Source: Acidobacteriaceae bacterium (GTDB lineage: Bacteria; Acidobacteriota; Terriglobia; Terriglobales; Acidobacteriaceae). Taken from it: a stretch of 9,866 bases of DNA. The position numbers and the translations under genes are program-made. Where the stretch lies: assembly GCA_030049955.1 (NCBI GenBank), contig JASIJX010000016.1, positions 1-9,866 on the forward strand, given 5' to 3'. Positions 1 through 7,610 of this stretch are shown piece after piece; positions within the stretch are counted from its first letter, which is position 1; the number at the start of each line of letters is the position of its first letter. Under the pieces are notes generated by a model. It ran no database searches. It was not told where the DNA came from and saw only the letters and a program-made list of their open reading frames with translations.

Positions 1-85
1 CATCGTGACGAAGGAAGAAATCGACCTGGGGCTGGCCGCTCTCGATGAGCATCTGAGCATCGCCGATGCGCTGGTCGAGATGTAG
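1..85 (+). CDS. C-terminal end of a probable class-III (PLP) aminotransferase, partial
   Basis: Only the last 27 codons are in the window, in the frame starting at base 2 and ending with TAG at 83-85. The tail reads IVTKEEIDLGLAALDEHL followed by SIADALVEM. A 'lt.eEid.gl..ld..l..ad' ending is common at the C-terminus of class-III, ornithine/GABA-type pyridoxal-phosphate aminotransferases, where it forms the last helix of the small domain. No catalytic residue is visible, so the family call rests on the tail alone and the substrate cannot be named. The gene is co-directional with the tRNA that follows, and nothing links it functionally to the efflux genes. The remaining gap of about 154 bp to the tRNA shows no convincing ORF or strong terminator. 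Confidence 0.45.
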   Translation, partial: IVTKEEIDLGLAALDEHLSIADALVEM

Positions 86-239
86 ATGCGTCTTTGCCCG
101 TGCGGCACGCTTCGCTGTGCTCCGCCACATCGCTGCTTTCTGCTACACTTGAAAAAGCGCATCCGAGGGACTGACCGCGCCAGGCCGCGCGTCAACAGAG
201 GTGTAAATTTCTTCGCGGGTGCGCATCCGCACTGCATGT

Positions 240-316
<77 letters not shown>

Positions 317-351
317 TTTAATTCAAGCACTTACATTGAGATCTGACTTGG

Positions 352-635
352 CTAAAACGCCTTAGGTTCCCGAAAGGGTTCCCACTCTTCGCCTTCGGAT
401 GCTTTCTCCAGCGCAGAATTACGACTTGAGGCAGCGTCTTTCTCGTCTGGTTCACTGAGCACCGCTTCCACGATCCAGTTCGCAGCTTCGACCCGTTCGT
501 CCCACCACGTTTTCGAGTAGACGTCCAACGTGATGCTTCCGGTGCTTCCGGCATGCCCATGTTGTCCCGAGCTGCTTCAAGGCGGGCAAGCCGACTTCCC
601 ATTGCCGATCGGCTCTCAATGCGTGCATTGGCGAT
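352..635 (-). pseudogene. Decayed C-terminus of a tyrosine-recombinase (phage-type) integrase
   Basis: Reading the minus strand from 635, one frame gives IANARIESRSAMGSRLARLE and then AARDNMG. If one extra base in the GGGC run near 554-558 is discounted, a second frame continues as HAGSTGSITLDVYSKTWWDE and on to a TAG at 352-354. Joined, this is the typical end of a tyrosine recombinase: the '(L/M)GH' box with the active-site histidine, then the catalytic tyrosine about 13 residues later (DVYSK, Tyr codon 517-519), then a charged tail. An in-frame TAA at 636-638 and no recognisable sequence further upstream show that the N-terminal part and most of the catalytic domain are missing. It is therefore a truncated and frameshifted remnant that cannot make an active recombinase. 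It points toward the tRNA-Pro gene. A 94-residue frame spanning 318-602 exists, but it crosses the frameshift into nonsense and is not taken as a gene. The call rests on the GH and Tyr motifs and their spacing. Confidence 0.6.
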
Positions 636-680
636 TTACCATTAACTGAAACTGAGAAGCCGAATCGCCAGCATCACCCG

Positions 681-712
681 ATATTTGCTGAACCAGATAT
701 TTGCTGAGCCAG
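681..712. repeat. Two-copy 16-bp tandem repeat
   Basis: The unit ATATTTGCTGAACCAG (681-696) is followed directly by ATATTTGCTGAGCCAG (697-712), with one mismatch. It lies between the integrase remnant and the end of the efflux operon, in a stretch (636-743) where I see no gene. It is probably a local slippage duplication in relaxed sequence. Two copies are too few to call it a functional array. Confidence 0.7.
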
Positions 713-716
713 ACCT

Positions 717-742
717 ATGCATCCGCCCGCACCGGGATGCGT
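717..742 (-). terminator. Hairpin just past the end of the efflux operon, possible terminator without a U-tract
   Basis: An inverted repeat GCATCC (719-724) and GGATGC (735-740) can be extended by an A-T and a G-U pair, with a 10-base loop. On the minus strand it begins only a few bases after the TGA of the RND gene (746-744). It is not followed by a run of T on the minus strand, so it is not a classical intrinsic terminator. It may instead stabilise the 3' end of the mRNA or act with Rho. Support is positional and structural only. Confidence 0.3.
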
Positions 743-743
743 C

Positions 744-3700
744 TCAGGCCTGCCGGTTCCGATAAGCCAGATAAAATCCGGCCGGAACGAGGAAGATGGT
801 CAGAACCACCGACAATGCCAGTCCACCGATCAGCGCTTGAGCCAGCGGCGCGTAGGCTTCACTGCCTTCCCCCAGCTTGAGAGCCATCGGCAGCAATCCT
901 ATGAGCGTTGCCAGCGAGGTCATGAGAATTGGCCGGAGACGCACCCGGCAGGCTGTGACGATCGCTGCCTGCACTTCCATCCCCTCCTTCAGCAGGTGAT
1001 GAGCAAACTCAACGATCAGAATGCTGTTGGTAAGCACGATCCCGGCCAGCATCACAACTCCCATGAGCGACATGACATTGAGAGTCGTTCTCCAGAAGTA
1101 AAGCGTGATGAGCACGCCGGTGATGCCGGGAGGCAAGGCCAGAAGGATGATGAAGGGATCGAGACATGAACGGAACTGCGCCACCAGGATGAGATAGAGC
1201 AACAGGACTGATAAAGTGAGGCCGACAGCAAAGCTCCGGAACGACGCATACATGGAATTCACGCTTCCCGCCAGCGTTACGTCTACTCCCTCGGGCGGAT
1301 TGCTTCGGTTCACAATTGCCTGAATGGCCTTCGTGACGCGCCCCAGATCCTCGGTTCGCGGACGGACATAAATATCCATCACGCGGCGGATCTGCGTGTG
1401 GTCCATCTCCGTTGGCGCGTCGAATGGCTGAATGTTGGCGACCATATCGAGCCGCGTGGGCTGTGTGATCCCGATTCCGTGCAAAGGGATGGCCCTGAGA
1501 TCATTGATCGACTTCACCTGGTCTTCCCGGTACATCACCGTCAGAAAATAGTTATTGCCGCTTTTCGGATCAATCCAGATCGACGGCGCGATCATCTGGT
1601 TCGAAGTCAGCGCGGTGATGACGTTAGAGACGACCTCCTGTTCACTCAAACCTAACTCGCTGGCCCGCATGCGGTCGATGGAGATGCGCAGCGACGGGTA
1701 ATCGAGATCCTGTGGGATGTATACGTCGGCGACGTTCGGCACCCGGCGCACTTCGGCTGCGATCTTCGTAGCAGTCTCGTAATCGGCCGCCATATCGTTA
1801 CCGATTACGCGGATATCGATAGGCGCCGGCGCGCCCATGTTCAGGACGCCGTCCACCAGGCTGCCGCTCGAGAAGAAGGTCTGCAGCTCTGGCATTTGCC
1901 GCGCCAGGGCATTCTTGACTTCGCGTATGTATGTGAAGCTGCTGGTCCTGTGGTCGGGAGTGAGAGCTACCTGGGTGAATCCTGTGTGGGTAGCGGAATT
2001 CGGCGAATAGAGAGCCGAGAAGCCAGGATTGACGCCGATATTCGAGACCGTCATTTCCATGTCGTGCGGGCTCACGATCTGGCGCACGATCTGCTCCACG
2101 CGAGCCGCTTCAGCATTGGTGTCGTCGAGCCGCGTGCCAGAGGGCGCCTTAAAGTTAATGACGAACTGGCCCGCATCCGTCCGCGGAAAGAATGACATGC
2201 CCAGTAACGGAAACAGTAGCAGGCTAGCCCCAAAACCCACTCCAAAGATCGCCAGAGTCTTCTTCGGGGCTTCGAGCACCTTGCCAACAGCAACGTCATA
2301 CTGCGCCAGCATCGCATCAAACGAGCGGCTGAAGCCCTGGTTAAATCGAGTCCACAGCCCCAGTGAGCGGTCGTGTTCTTCTTCCGCCGCTTCGTGCGCA
2401 CGAATGAATCGCGCGCAGAACAGCGGAACGACAGTCATGGCGACGAAGAACGATGCAAACAGAGAGATGACTACCGCGATTGCGAGAGCCGAAAAGAGAA
2501 ACTTGCTCACGCCGTAGAGCATCGTGACGGGGAAAAAGACGACCACCGTCGTAAGCGTTCCGGCCAATACCGGAAGCGCAACTTCGCGGCCGCCCTTCTC
2601 TGCAGCGACCGCCGGAGCTTCGCCCCCCTCCAGGTGACGAAAGATGTTTTCGAGAACCACCACGGAGTTGTCGATGAGGCGAGAGAGCGCGAGCGCCAGA
2701 CCCCCAAGCACCATGCTGTTTACTGAGCTGCCAGCGAGCCGCAGAACAATGAATGTCGCCAACAGCGACAGCGGGATGGAAAAAAACACCGCCACTGTCG
2801 CTCGGATGCTGCCCAAGAACAGCAAAATCATCAGGCAGGTAAGGAATAGCCCGATGCCGCCTTCGTGAAGCAGCGTTTCAATCGCGGTCCGAACGAACCG
2901 CGCCTGGTCAAACACCACAGCCGTCCTGAGCGAGGATGGCACATCGTAGAGCTTTTTCAGCGTGGAGCGCAACCCGTCCACGATAGAGATGGTGTTGGCA
3001 TCTGCTCCACTTTTGAAGATGGGAATGTAGACGGAGCGCTGCCCATTAACGCGGACGATGTTGTATTGGCGGCCGAATGCGTCCTGCGCCGTGGCCACAT
3101 CGCTCACGCGGACGGACGACTGGCCGACGGTCTTGATCGGCACTTGCGCGATGTCTGCTGGCCCATTCAGCATCGAATTCGTATAAATGTCGTAATCGTA
3201 GCGGCCAATCTGCGCATCGCCCGCCGGTAGAATTACGTTGGCTTGGTTGATGGCGCGCACCACATCCATTGCGCTTAGCTGGTTTGCTTCCAGCTTGTAT
3301 GGATCGGCAAAAATCTGGATCTGCCGCCAGGTGCCGCCGAACGGCTGAGGCACTGAAGCGCCTGCCACGCTGGCCAGTTGATTGCGGACATAGTTCTGTC
3401 CAATGTCCTTGAGCTTGCTTTCGCTCAGTCCGGATCCGGTCAGCGTCACCAGCGCAACTGGAACATTCGAAGCATCCTGCTTCAAAATGATCGGCGGATA
3501 GGTGCCAGGCGGCATATCCTTCAAATCGCTCATCGCGAGCGAGGAAATGGAGGCAGCCGCCGTATCCGGATCGGTTCCGGCGCGAAAGTAGATTTTGATC
3601 AGGCTCACGCCGGGCAGCGAGCGCGATTCCATGTGATCGATGCCGCTGGCCAGTGTGAACTGCCGCTCCAGATGGTAAGTAAGGTTCGTCTCGATCTGCT

Positions 3701-3863
3701 GCGGCGGCATGCCGGAATAGAAGGTCGCCACTGCCACCACTGGCAGTTTGATGGGCGGGAACATGTCCACCGGCATCTGCGTGACGCTCACCACGCCCAG
3801 AATCGCCACGACCAGGCACAACACCACGATCAGGTATGGATTGCGAATGGAGAATCCTGACAT
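744..3863 (-). CDS. RND efflux transporter, inner-membrane permease subunit (HAE/AcrB-like superfamily)
   Basis: The 1039-residue protein has the full length and duplicated layout of an RND pump. TM1 follows the start (about residues 10-28) and leads into the 'MPVDMFPPIKLPVV' start of the first porter domain. TM2-6 lie at about 333-487, the second porter half at about 565-870, and the C-terminal TM segments at about 873-1034. It would export a substrate by proton antiport through the adaptor and TolC-like channel encoded just upstream. TM4 reads LALSRLIDNSVVVLEN, so the paired acidic residues of AcrB (D407/D408) are D398/N399 here. TM10 reads GIVLTNSILIVEFA, so the position of AcrB K940 is T945. 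Such D-N pumps without the lysine occur among RND homologues, so it need not be dead. The heavy-metal (CusA-type) TM4 signature is absent, which argues for a small-molecule HAE-type pump, but the substrate is unknown. The ATG start is supported by AGAGGA 13 bp upstream, and it lies 24 bp after the adaptor gene. Confidence 0.95.
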   Translation of the reverse strand: MSGFSIRNPYLIVVLCLVVAILGVVSVTQMPVDMFPPIKLPVVAVATFYSGMPPQQIETNLTYHLERQFTLASGIDHMESRSLPGVSLIKIYFRAGTDPDTAAASISSLAMSDLKDMPPGTYPPIILKQDASNVPVALVTLTGSGLSESKLKDIGQNYVRNQLASVAGASVPQPFGGTWRQIQIFADPYKLEANQLSAMDVVRAINQANVILPAGDAQIGRYDYDIYTNSMLNGPADIAQVPIKTVGQSSVRVSDVATAQDAFGRQYNIVRVNGQRSVYIPIFKSGADANTISIVDGLRSTLKKLYDVPSSLRTAVVFDQARFVRTAIETLLHEGGIGLFLTCLMILLFLGSIRATVAVFFSIPLSLLATFIVLRLAGSSVNSMVLGGLALALSRLIDNSVVVLENIFRHLEGGEAPAVAAEKGGREVALPVLAGTLTTVVVFFPVTMLYGVSKFLFSALAIAVVISLFASFFVAMTVVPLFCARFIRAHEAAEEEHDRSLGLWTRFNQGFSRSFDAMLAQYDVAVGKVLEAPKKTLAIFGVGFGASLLLFPLLGMSFFPRTDAGQFVINFKAPSGTRLDDTNAEAARVEQIVRQIVSPHDMEMTVSNIGVNPGFSALYSPNSATHTGFTQVALTPDHRTSSFTYIREVKNALARQMPELQTFFSSGSLVDGVLNMGAPAPIDIRVIGNDMAADYETATKIAAEVRRVPNVADVYIPQDLDYPSLRISIDRMRASELGLSEQEVVSNVITALTSNQMIAPSIWIDPKSGNNYFLTVMYREDQVKSINDLRAIPLHGIGITQPTRLDMVANIQPFDAPTEMDHTQIRRVMDIYVRPRTEDLGRVTKAIQAIVNRSNPPEGVDVTLAGSVNSMYASFRSFAVGLTLSVLLLYLILVAQFRSCLDPFIILLALPPGITGVLITLYFWRTTLNVMSLMGVVMLAGIVLTNSILIVEFAHHLLKEGMEVQAAIVTACRVRLRPILMTSLATLIGLLPMALKLGEGSEAYAPLAQALIGGLALSVVLTIFLVPAGFYLAYRNRQA

Positions 3864-3887
3864 GCCTGCGACTGCTTCCTCTCGTTT

Positions 3888-5108
3888 TCACTGCCGGCCG
3901 GCAACGCCGGCCGATTCGTAGGCCGCGGGAACAGCGCGTACCTGTTCTCCATCGGCGAGCCCGCTGTGCCGTCCCACAATTACCTCATCGCCGGCTTTCA
4001 ATCCGCTCAAAATCTCAATGCGGCTGGCCGTCTCCAGGCCCGTGGTCACCGGAGTCAAATGCACAACACCGGTGCGCACAACCCACGCCTGCTCCGCACT
4101 GGTTCCGATTCCATCCACGGCGTCCAGAGGGACGCTCAGCGCGTGCGGGCGCACGCCCAGATGCAGGTGCACCTCCGCGTACATCCCTGGAATCAGCGAT
4201 CCGTCAGGGTTCGGCACGTCCACCTCGGTATTCATGGTGCGAGTGGAGAACTGCACCGAATCGGCAAAGCGCGTCACCGTCCCTTTCAGCCATCGCCCAA
4301 GACTCACCACATTCACGTCTACCGGCTCTCCGTTTCGAATCCCGCCTGCATCGCTCACCGGAACCGGCAGGATCAGCCGCAGCAGATCGTTTTGCGCCAG
4401 TGTGACCACCGGCATGGCCTGTGTCTGCGAGGAGATGCCCGCCTGAATCATGGATCCAGTATCTGCGTAGCGCTTCGTGATCACTCCTGTGAAGGGCGCG
4501 CGGATGGTCGCGTACTGCACCATCGCTGTCGCCCGTGAGTACTCCGAATCGGCCTCAGCCTTCGCGTCCTCGGCGGCTTTCAAAGCAGAAACTGCGCTCG
4601 CCTCTTGGGCTTCCGCTTCGGCTTGCCGTGACTGCGCCACGTCGACGTCCTGTTTGGGCACCAGCCCGCGATCCTTCAGGGCCACATCTTCAATGCGGTC
4701 GAAAGAAATTTTCGCGATACCCTCCGCGGCCTTCGCACGCTGCACGTCAGCCTGCGCGGTTACTACATCCGCCTCCGCGGCCGACTCACCGGCTTTGGCT
4801 CTTACCATGTCGTCTTCGATCTCTGGAACCTCGAGCGTCGCGAGCACCTGGTTCTGGCGCACATGATCGCCAATATCCACATTGATCGTCTTCACGTAGC
4901 CGGCCACCTTGGCCATCACATCCACTTCCTGGTAAGGGTGAAACTCGGCCGTGAGCACAACATCGTTTTCCAGGCTTGCATAGTATGCGGTGGCAACCGG
5001 AACATACGGCGCCGGCGCCGGCGGATCCGGCTTCGGCCCGCAGGAGCTCAGCAGGACCATTCCCGCCGCGACAACTCCGCCAATAGCCACTTTCCTCGCG
5101 GGTATCAT
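3888..5108 (-). CDS. RND efflux periplasmic adaptor (membrane-fusion protein), lipoprotein
   Basis: The 406-residue adaptor bridges the RND pump and the outer-membrane channel. The N-terminus is a lipoprotein signal: charged start, hydrophobic residues 7-20, then lipobox L-S-S-C with the lipidated cysteine at 23 and a proline-rich linker. The first lipoyl half-motif is at about 62-92 (EVDVMAKVAGYVKTINVDIG). An alanine- and glutamate-rich alpha-hairpin covers about 95-195. The second lipoyl half is at about 197-220 (YATIRAPFTGVITKRYADTG). The beta-barrel (about 240-318) and membrane-proximal domain (about 322-395) end the protein. This is the usual MexA/AcrA order and length. I see no extra metal-binding N-terminal or C-terminal domain of the CusB kind. 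The ATG at 5106-5108 follows AGAAGG by 8 bp, and the gene begins 12 bp after the OMF stop, so the two are surely co-transcribed. The last codons form an 8-bp GC hairpin, described separately. Confidence 0.94.
   Translation of the reverse strand: MIPARKVAIGGVVAAGMVLLSSCGPKPDPPAPAPYVPVATAYYASLENDVVLTAEFHPYQEVDVMAKVAGYVKTINVDIGDHVRQNQVLATLEVPEIEDDMVRAKAGESAAEADVVTAQADVQRAKAAEGIAKISFDRIEDVALKDRGLVPKQDVDVAQSRQAEAEAQEASAVSALKAAEDAKAEADSEYSRATAMVQYATIRAPFTGVITKRYADTGSMIQAGISSQTQAMPVVTLAQNDLLRLILPVPVSDAGGIRNGEPVDVNVVSLGRWLKGTVTRFADSVQFSTRTMNTEVDVPNPDGSLIPGMYAEVHLHLGVRPHALSVPLDAVDGIGTSAEQAWVVRTGVVHLTPVTTGLETASRIEILSGLKAGDEVIVGRHSGLADGEQVRAVPAAYESAGVAGRQ
3895..3913 (-). promoter_or_regulatory. Strong GC-only hairpin at the adaptor/permease gene junction
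   Basis: CGGCCGGC (3895-3902) and GCCGGCCG (3906-3913) are perfect inverted repeats around a 3-base loop. Transcribed from the minus strand, this is an 8-bp all-GC stem with loop GUU. It covers the last codons of the adaptor (AGVAGR) and ends about 31 bases before the RND start codon and 12 before its AGAGGA ribosome-binding site. There is no U-run after it, so it is not an intrinsic terminator. It could pause or protect the mRNA, or tune pump versus adaptor expression. A fold in coding GC-rich sequence can also arise by chance. Confidence 0.4.
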
Positions 5109-5120
5109 AGGTAAACCTTC

Positions 5121-6431
5121 TCAGTTCAATTGACCTGTTGTGAAATCGAGCTGGGCGCGCCGGGCCAGATAGCTATAAACTGCATCGGCCGCATCAATTT
5201 CCGCAGACGTTTCGTTCAGTTGGGCCTCGTTCAGCTCAACAATGCTGCCCAATCCAGCCTCATAGCGATCATGCGCCAGCCTCAGCGCCTCTTTGCTGGT
5301 GCTCACCATCCGGTCTGTAACAGCAATGCTTTGGTAAGCTTCGCTGGCACGGTACCAGGCATCGCGCACCTGCTCGCTCACCTCAAGGCTCAACTGTCGC
5401 GCGTCCTGGGCTGTTGCTGTTGCCTCGTGCGCGGCCTGGGCGCGTTCGGCAGCAAACCGGCCGCCATTAAAGACAGGAATGTTGAGGTTGAATCCAGCAG
5501 CGGCATAGCTGTCGTGAAGGGTGTAATCGTGATAGGGAATCTGTCCGGCCGCTGCGAGAACGTTCAGAGTCGGATAAGACAATCGCCGTTCCGCGGCCGC
5601 GAACCGTTCCGCGGCATGTTGCTGCTCTTCGGCAGCGCCCAGGTCCGCACGCTGCTCCTGCGCTTGCCGCAACAGGTCATCAAGAGCGGGCGGAAGTGGC
5701 TCGCTGGAGGGCGCCACATCGCTAAGCGCCGCCGAGACAGGCTGCTGGAGTCCCATAGCTGTGGCCAGTCGCGCGCGCTGCTGCCCGACTGCGCTTTGCG
5801 CCTGCACCACAGCCAGTTCCGTCTGGTTCACCAGCACTTCGGCAAATTGCACGTCCAGCGTAGACCGCAACTGGCTTTTTGCCAACTCGGTGAGTTGTCG
5901 AGCAACCAGTTGCCGATTGGCCAGAGCAGCCTCGGCCGCGCGCAGCACGGCCTCCGCCCCCAGCACTTGGTAGTACGCGTCACGAACGTTCAATCGAACC
6001 TGCGCGTGAGTGAGCGTAGCCATATCCTGCTGCGCCGCGGCCTGGTCCCGCGCCCGTGATACCAATGCGCTGGCGCGGCCAAAATCAGTGACCAGCTGCG
6101 TCAGGTTTCCACCATAGGCGAACCGGTCTGAGATGGACGATGTCGTAATGTTCCCTGCCGCTATAGCTGTGCCTGGATCGGCAACGCGAACTCCTGTCGC
6201 ATTAAAGCCGATTGTCGGGAAATATCCCGAGCGGGTTTCGTGAATCTGTTCTTCTACAGCGCGCGCACGCTGCATTGCCGCCAGCATGCGGGGTTGGTTG
6301 GCAAGAGCCGTTGCCTCCGCCTGCGCCAGCGTCAGCGCCTGACTTGGCGCAGCGGAGTCCTGCCCCTGCGCCCACACCAAAGGCAGCCCTGAACCCACCA
6401 AAAGGCAGGCAATGCACCGTCGAAATGTCAC
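5121..6431 (-). CDS. TolC-family outer-membrane efflux channel (OMF)
   Basis: The protein has 436 residues. A Sec signal peptide occupies residues 1-21 (FRRCIACLLVGSGLPLVWA, probable cleavage before QGQ). The mature part shows the two-fold repeat of outer-membrane efflux proteins: a first half at about 33-230 (starting LTLAQAEATALANQP) and a second at about 245-430, both with long alanine- and glutamine-rich helices. Typical OEP phrases are visible, including FPTIGFNATG, NLNIPVFNGGRF and RYEAGLGSIVELNEAQ. It would form the trimeric exit duct for the adaptor and RND pump encoded next. There is no lipobox at the signal cleavage region, unlike OprM-type channels. The start is GTG (6431-6429), whose G is also the last base of the preceding DUF190 stop (TAGTG). 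AAAAGGTGA upstream can serve as ribosome-binding site. The overlap implies translational coupling. Confidence 0.94.
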   Translation of the reverse strand: MTFRRCIACLLVGSGLPLVWAQGQDSAAPSQALTLAQAEATALANQPRMLAAMQRARAVEEQIHETRSGYFPTIGFNATGVRVADPGTAIAAGNITTSSISDRFAYGGNLTQLVTDFGRASALVSRARDQAAAQQDMATLTHAQVRLNVRDAYYQVLGAEAVLRAAEAALANRQLVARQLTELAKSQLRSTLDVQFAEVLVNQTELAVVQAQSAVGQQRARLATAMGLQQPVSAALSDVAPSSEPLPPALDDLLRQAQEQRADLGAAEEQQHAAERFAAAERRLSYPTLNVLAAAGQIPYHDYTLHDSYAAAGFNLNIPVFNGGRFAAERAQAAHEATATAQDARQLSLEVSEQVRDAWYRASEAYQSIAVTDRMVSTSKEALRLAHDRYEAGLGSIVELNEAQLNETSAEIDAADAVYSYLARRAQLDFTTGQLN

Positions 6432-6784
6432 TACCCAATCACCTTTTCCGATGTCGCGATGTTCCTCAGAATATTCGTCGGGTGCGCTTCGACCAGTCCG
6501 TCTGTCACCATCGGCAGTAGCTCGTCCAGAATGGCGTCCACCTTCGATTTACTCTCGATGAAGTAGATGATGACAGGCAGATGCAGCCCTTCTACGTCCC
6601 CGGCGCCGCTCGTGTGCAGTTGCCTGTGAGCGCCGTACCCAGCAAATGCCTGAATCGCGGTAGCTCCTTCAATCTCCTTCCGCCGGAGAAAAGCTAGAAT
6701 GTCATCCACAAGAAAGCCGCTGGCCGCCCCGGTGTCGCGATTCAGATGAATCGTCACCTTGAGCGCCGGCCCGGTCTTCAACAT
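6431..6784 (-). CDS. DUF190 / UPF0166 family PII-like protein
   Basis: This is a small cytoplasmic protein of 117 residues without signal or membrane segments. The pattern fits the DUF190 (UPF0166) family: an N-terminal beta strand (LKVTIHLNRD), a helix (GFLVDDILAFLRRKEIEGAT), the 'GATAIQAFAGYGAHRQLHTS' core, then LPVIIYFIESKSKVDAILDE and LLPMVTDGLVEAH. This family has a ferredoxin-like fold related to PII (GlnB) signalling proteins and is best known next to crcB fluoride-exporter genes. Its molecular role here is unproven. By fold, binding of a nucleotide or metabolite and regulation of a partner membrane protein is plausible. The ATG at 6782-6784 has AGGAG 9 bp upstream. It starts 48 bp after the secreted-protein gene, and its TAG stop shares one base with the GTG of the OMF, which ties it firmly to the efflux operon. 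Confidence 0.85.
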   Translation of the reverse strand: MLKTGPALKVTIHLNRDTGAASGFLVDDILAFLRRKEIEGATAIQAFAGYGAHRQLHTSGAGDVEGLHLPVIIYFIESKSKVDAILDELLPMVTDGLVEAHPTNILRNIATSEKVIG

Positions 6785-6832
6785 CTTTCAGGTCTCCTGT
6801 TCGTGAACCACATGACAACCGGCCCGCGAACG

Positions 6833-7609
6833 CTATCGTAATGCAACGTTCTGTTCTCGAGGCAGCACTTCGAGCAAGGCCGTTGAATTCTTCCATATCT
6901 TGGGTGATTGGTGCGTGGATACCAGGGTCAGCGTAGATGGATGCGCCGAAGAACCGACCTCCTCAGCGGACGTTTGATCAAAGCCGTACAACCCGCAGGC
7001 GGAGGCGGAATAAATCCCCACCGAAACCTCAACCGAACTTCCGTCGCAAGCGCCGTTCGCTATCAAGTGCGCATACACGCCGCCATGCCGGCTATAGGCA
7101 ACGACGTCGCCATCTTCATTTTTCACCGGCGCATTCCACGGATACCTCTGGTCCCCCCCAACCTGCACCGTGGCCCCGGATGGATCGATATCATGATTGA
7201 TAGGAATCCGTGCGTCTTCACTCACGATTGGAGAGGCCATCGCGCGCACCGTCACATCGAGAGGCGCCGCTTGACTCTGAATCTCGATAGAGTCGAACCG
7301 AATGGAAAGAACGGATGCTCGTTGCCGCGCGTAAGGCGTGGTGTCATATTCGAAAGGCTTCGCCGCGATCACGTGCCCGTTGATCCTGGTCCCTTTGGGG
7401 ATGACCTCGCTATCGCCCAGACGAACGATCTGCGTGGTCCTTGCAGTCACCGAATCGCCAGCGTGTGCATTTTTAGCGCTGATGCTCTTCGTAAACACGA
7501 TCGGGAAGGTCGTCGGCGCATTCACGACAATCGTTTTAGGATGGACGGTCTGTGCGAAGACGGCCGAGGTCATCACAATCAAAACAGCCAAGAGTTTTGA
7601 ATTTGGCAT
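6833..7609 (-). CDS. Exported protein of unknown function
   Basis: The 258-residue reading starts at ATG 7607-7609, because this start gives a clean Sec signal peptide (MPNSKLLAVLIVMTSAVFA, cleavage after residue 19) and has GGAGGG 11 bp upstream. The same frame extends to 7741, but that extension would bury the signal sequence and run through the divergent regulatory region. The mature part looks beta-rich. Residues 36-112 contain AKNAHAGDSVTARTTQ and EVIPKGTRINGHVIAAKP, a 'G..V.A.t ... viPkGt.i.G.v' pattern that faintly recalls the VirB10/TrbI-type beta-barrel domain. I would not name it from this. Two cysteines (188, 205) lie in the GACDGSSVEVSVGIYSASAC segment and could form a disulfide. 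It precedes the DUF190 and efflux genes by 48 bp on the same strand, so it may be the first gene of the operon or a separate envelope protein under the same regulator. Confidence 0.75.
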   Translation of the reverse strand: MPNSKLLAVLIVMTSAVFAQTVHPKTIVVNAPTTFPIVFTKSISAKNAHAGDSVTARTTQIVRLGDSEVIPKGTRINGHVIAAKPFEYDTTPYARQRASVLSIRFDSIEIQSQAAPLDVTVRAMASPIVSEDARIPINHDIDPSGATVQVGGDQRYPWNAPVKNEDGDVVAYSRHGGVYAHLIANGACDGSSVEVSVGIYSASACGLYGFDQTSAEEVGSSAHPSTLTLVSTHQSPKIWKNSTALLEVLPREQNVALR

Positions 7610-7610
7610 G

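Noticed and set aside
140..175. Possible promoter (TACACT at 144-149) for the tRNA gene
   Set aside because: There is no acceptable -35 hexamer at 16-18 bp, so it is not listed as a feature.
318..602. 94-codon minus-strand frame taken as an intact small gene
   Set aside because: Only its first part (upstream of about 556) matches the integrase-like reading. Beyond the frameshift it is out of frame with the recognisable GH...Tyr segment.
3046..3891. 281-codon open frame on the minus strand overlapping the RND and adaptor genes
   Set aside because: It is the RND gene read in another frame. It lacks any recognisable domain, is rich in Arg/His/Ala as expected for a GC-rich shadow, and would run through the clearly conserved RND N-terminal half.
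5130..6059. 309-codon open frame on the + strand, antisense to the OMF
   Set aside because: The minus-strand OMF has a signal peptide and both OEP repeats, while the antisense frame has no domain-like pattern and no supporting ribosome-binding site.
6908..7600. 230-codon open frame on the + strand, antisense to the exported protein
   Set aside because: The minus-strand reading has a clear signal peptide and Shine-Dalgarno. The antisense frame is Arg/His-rich and shows no family resemblance.
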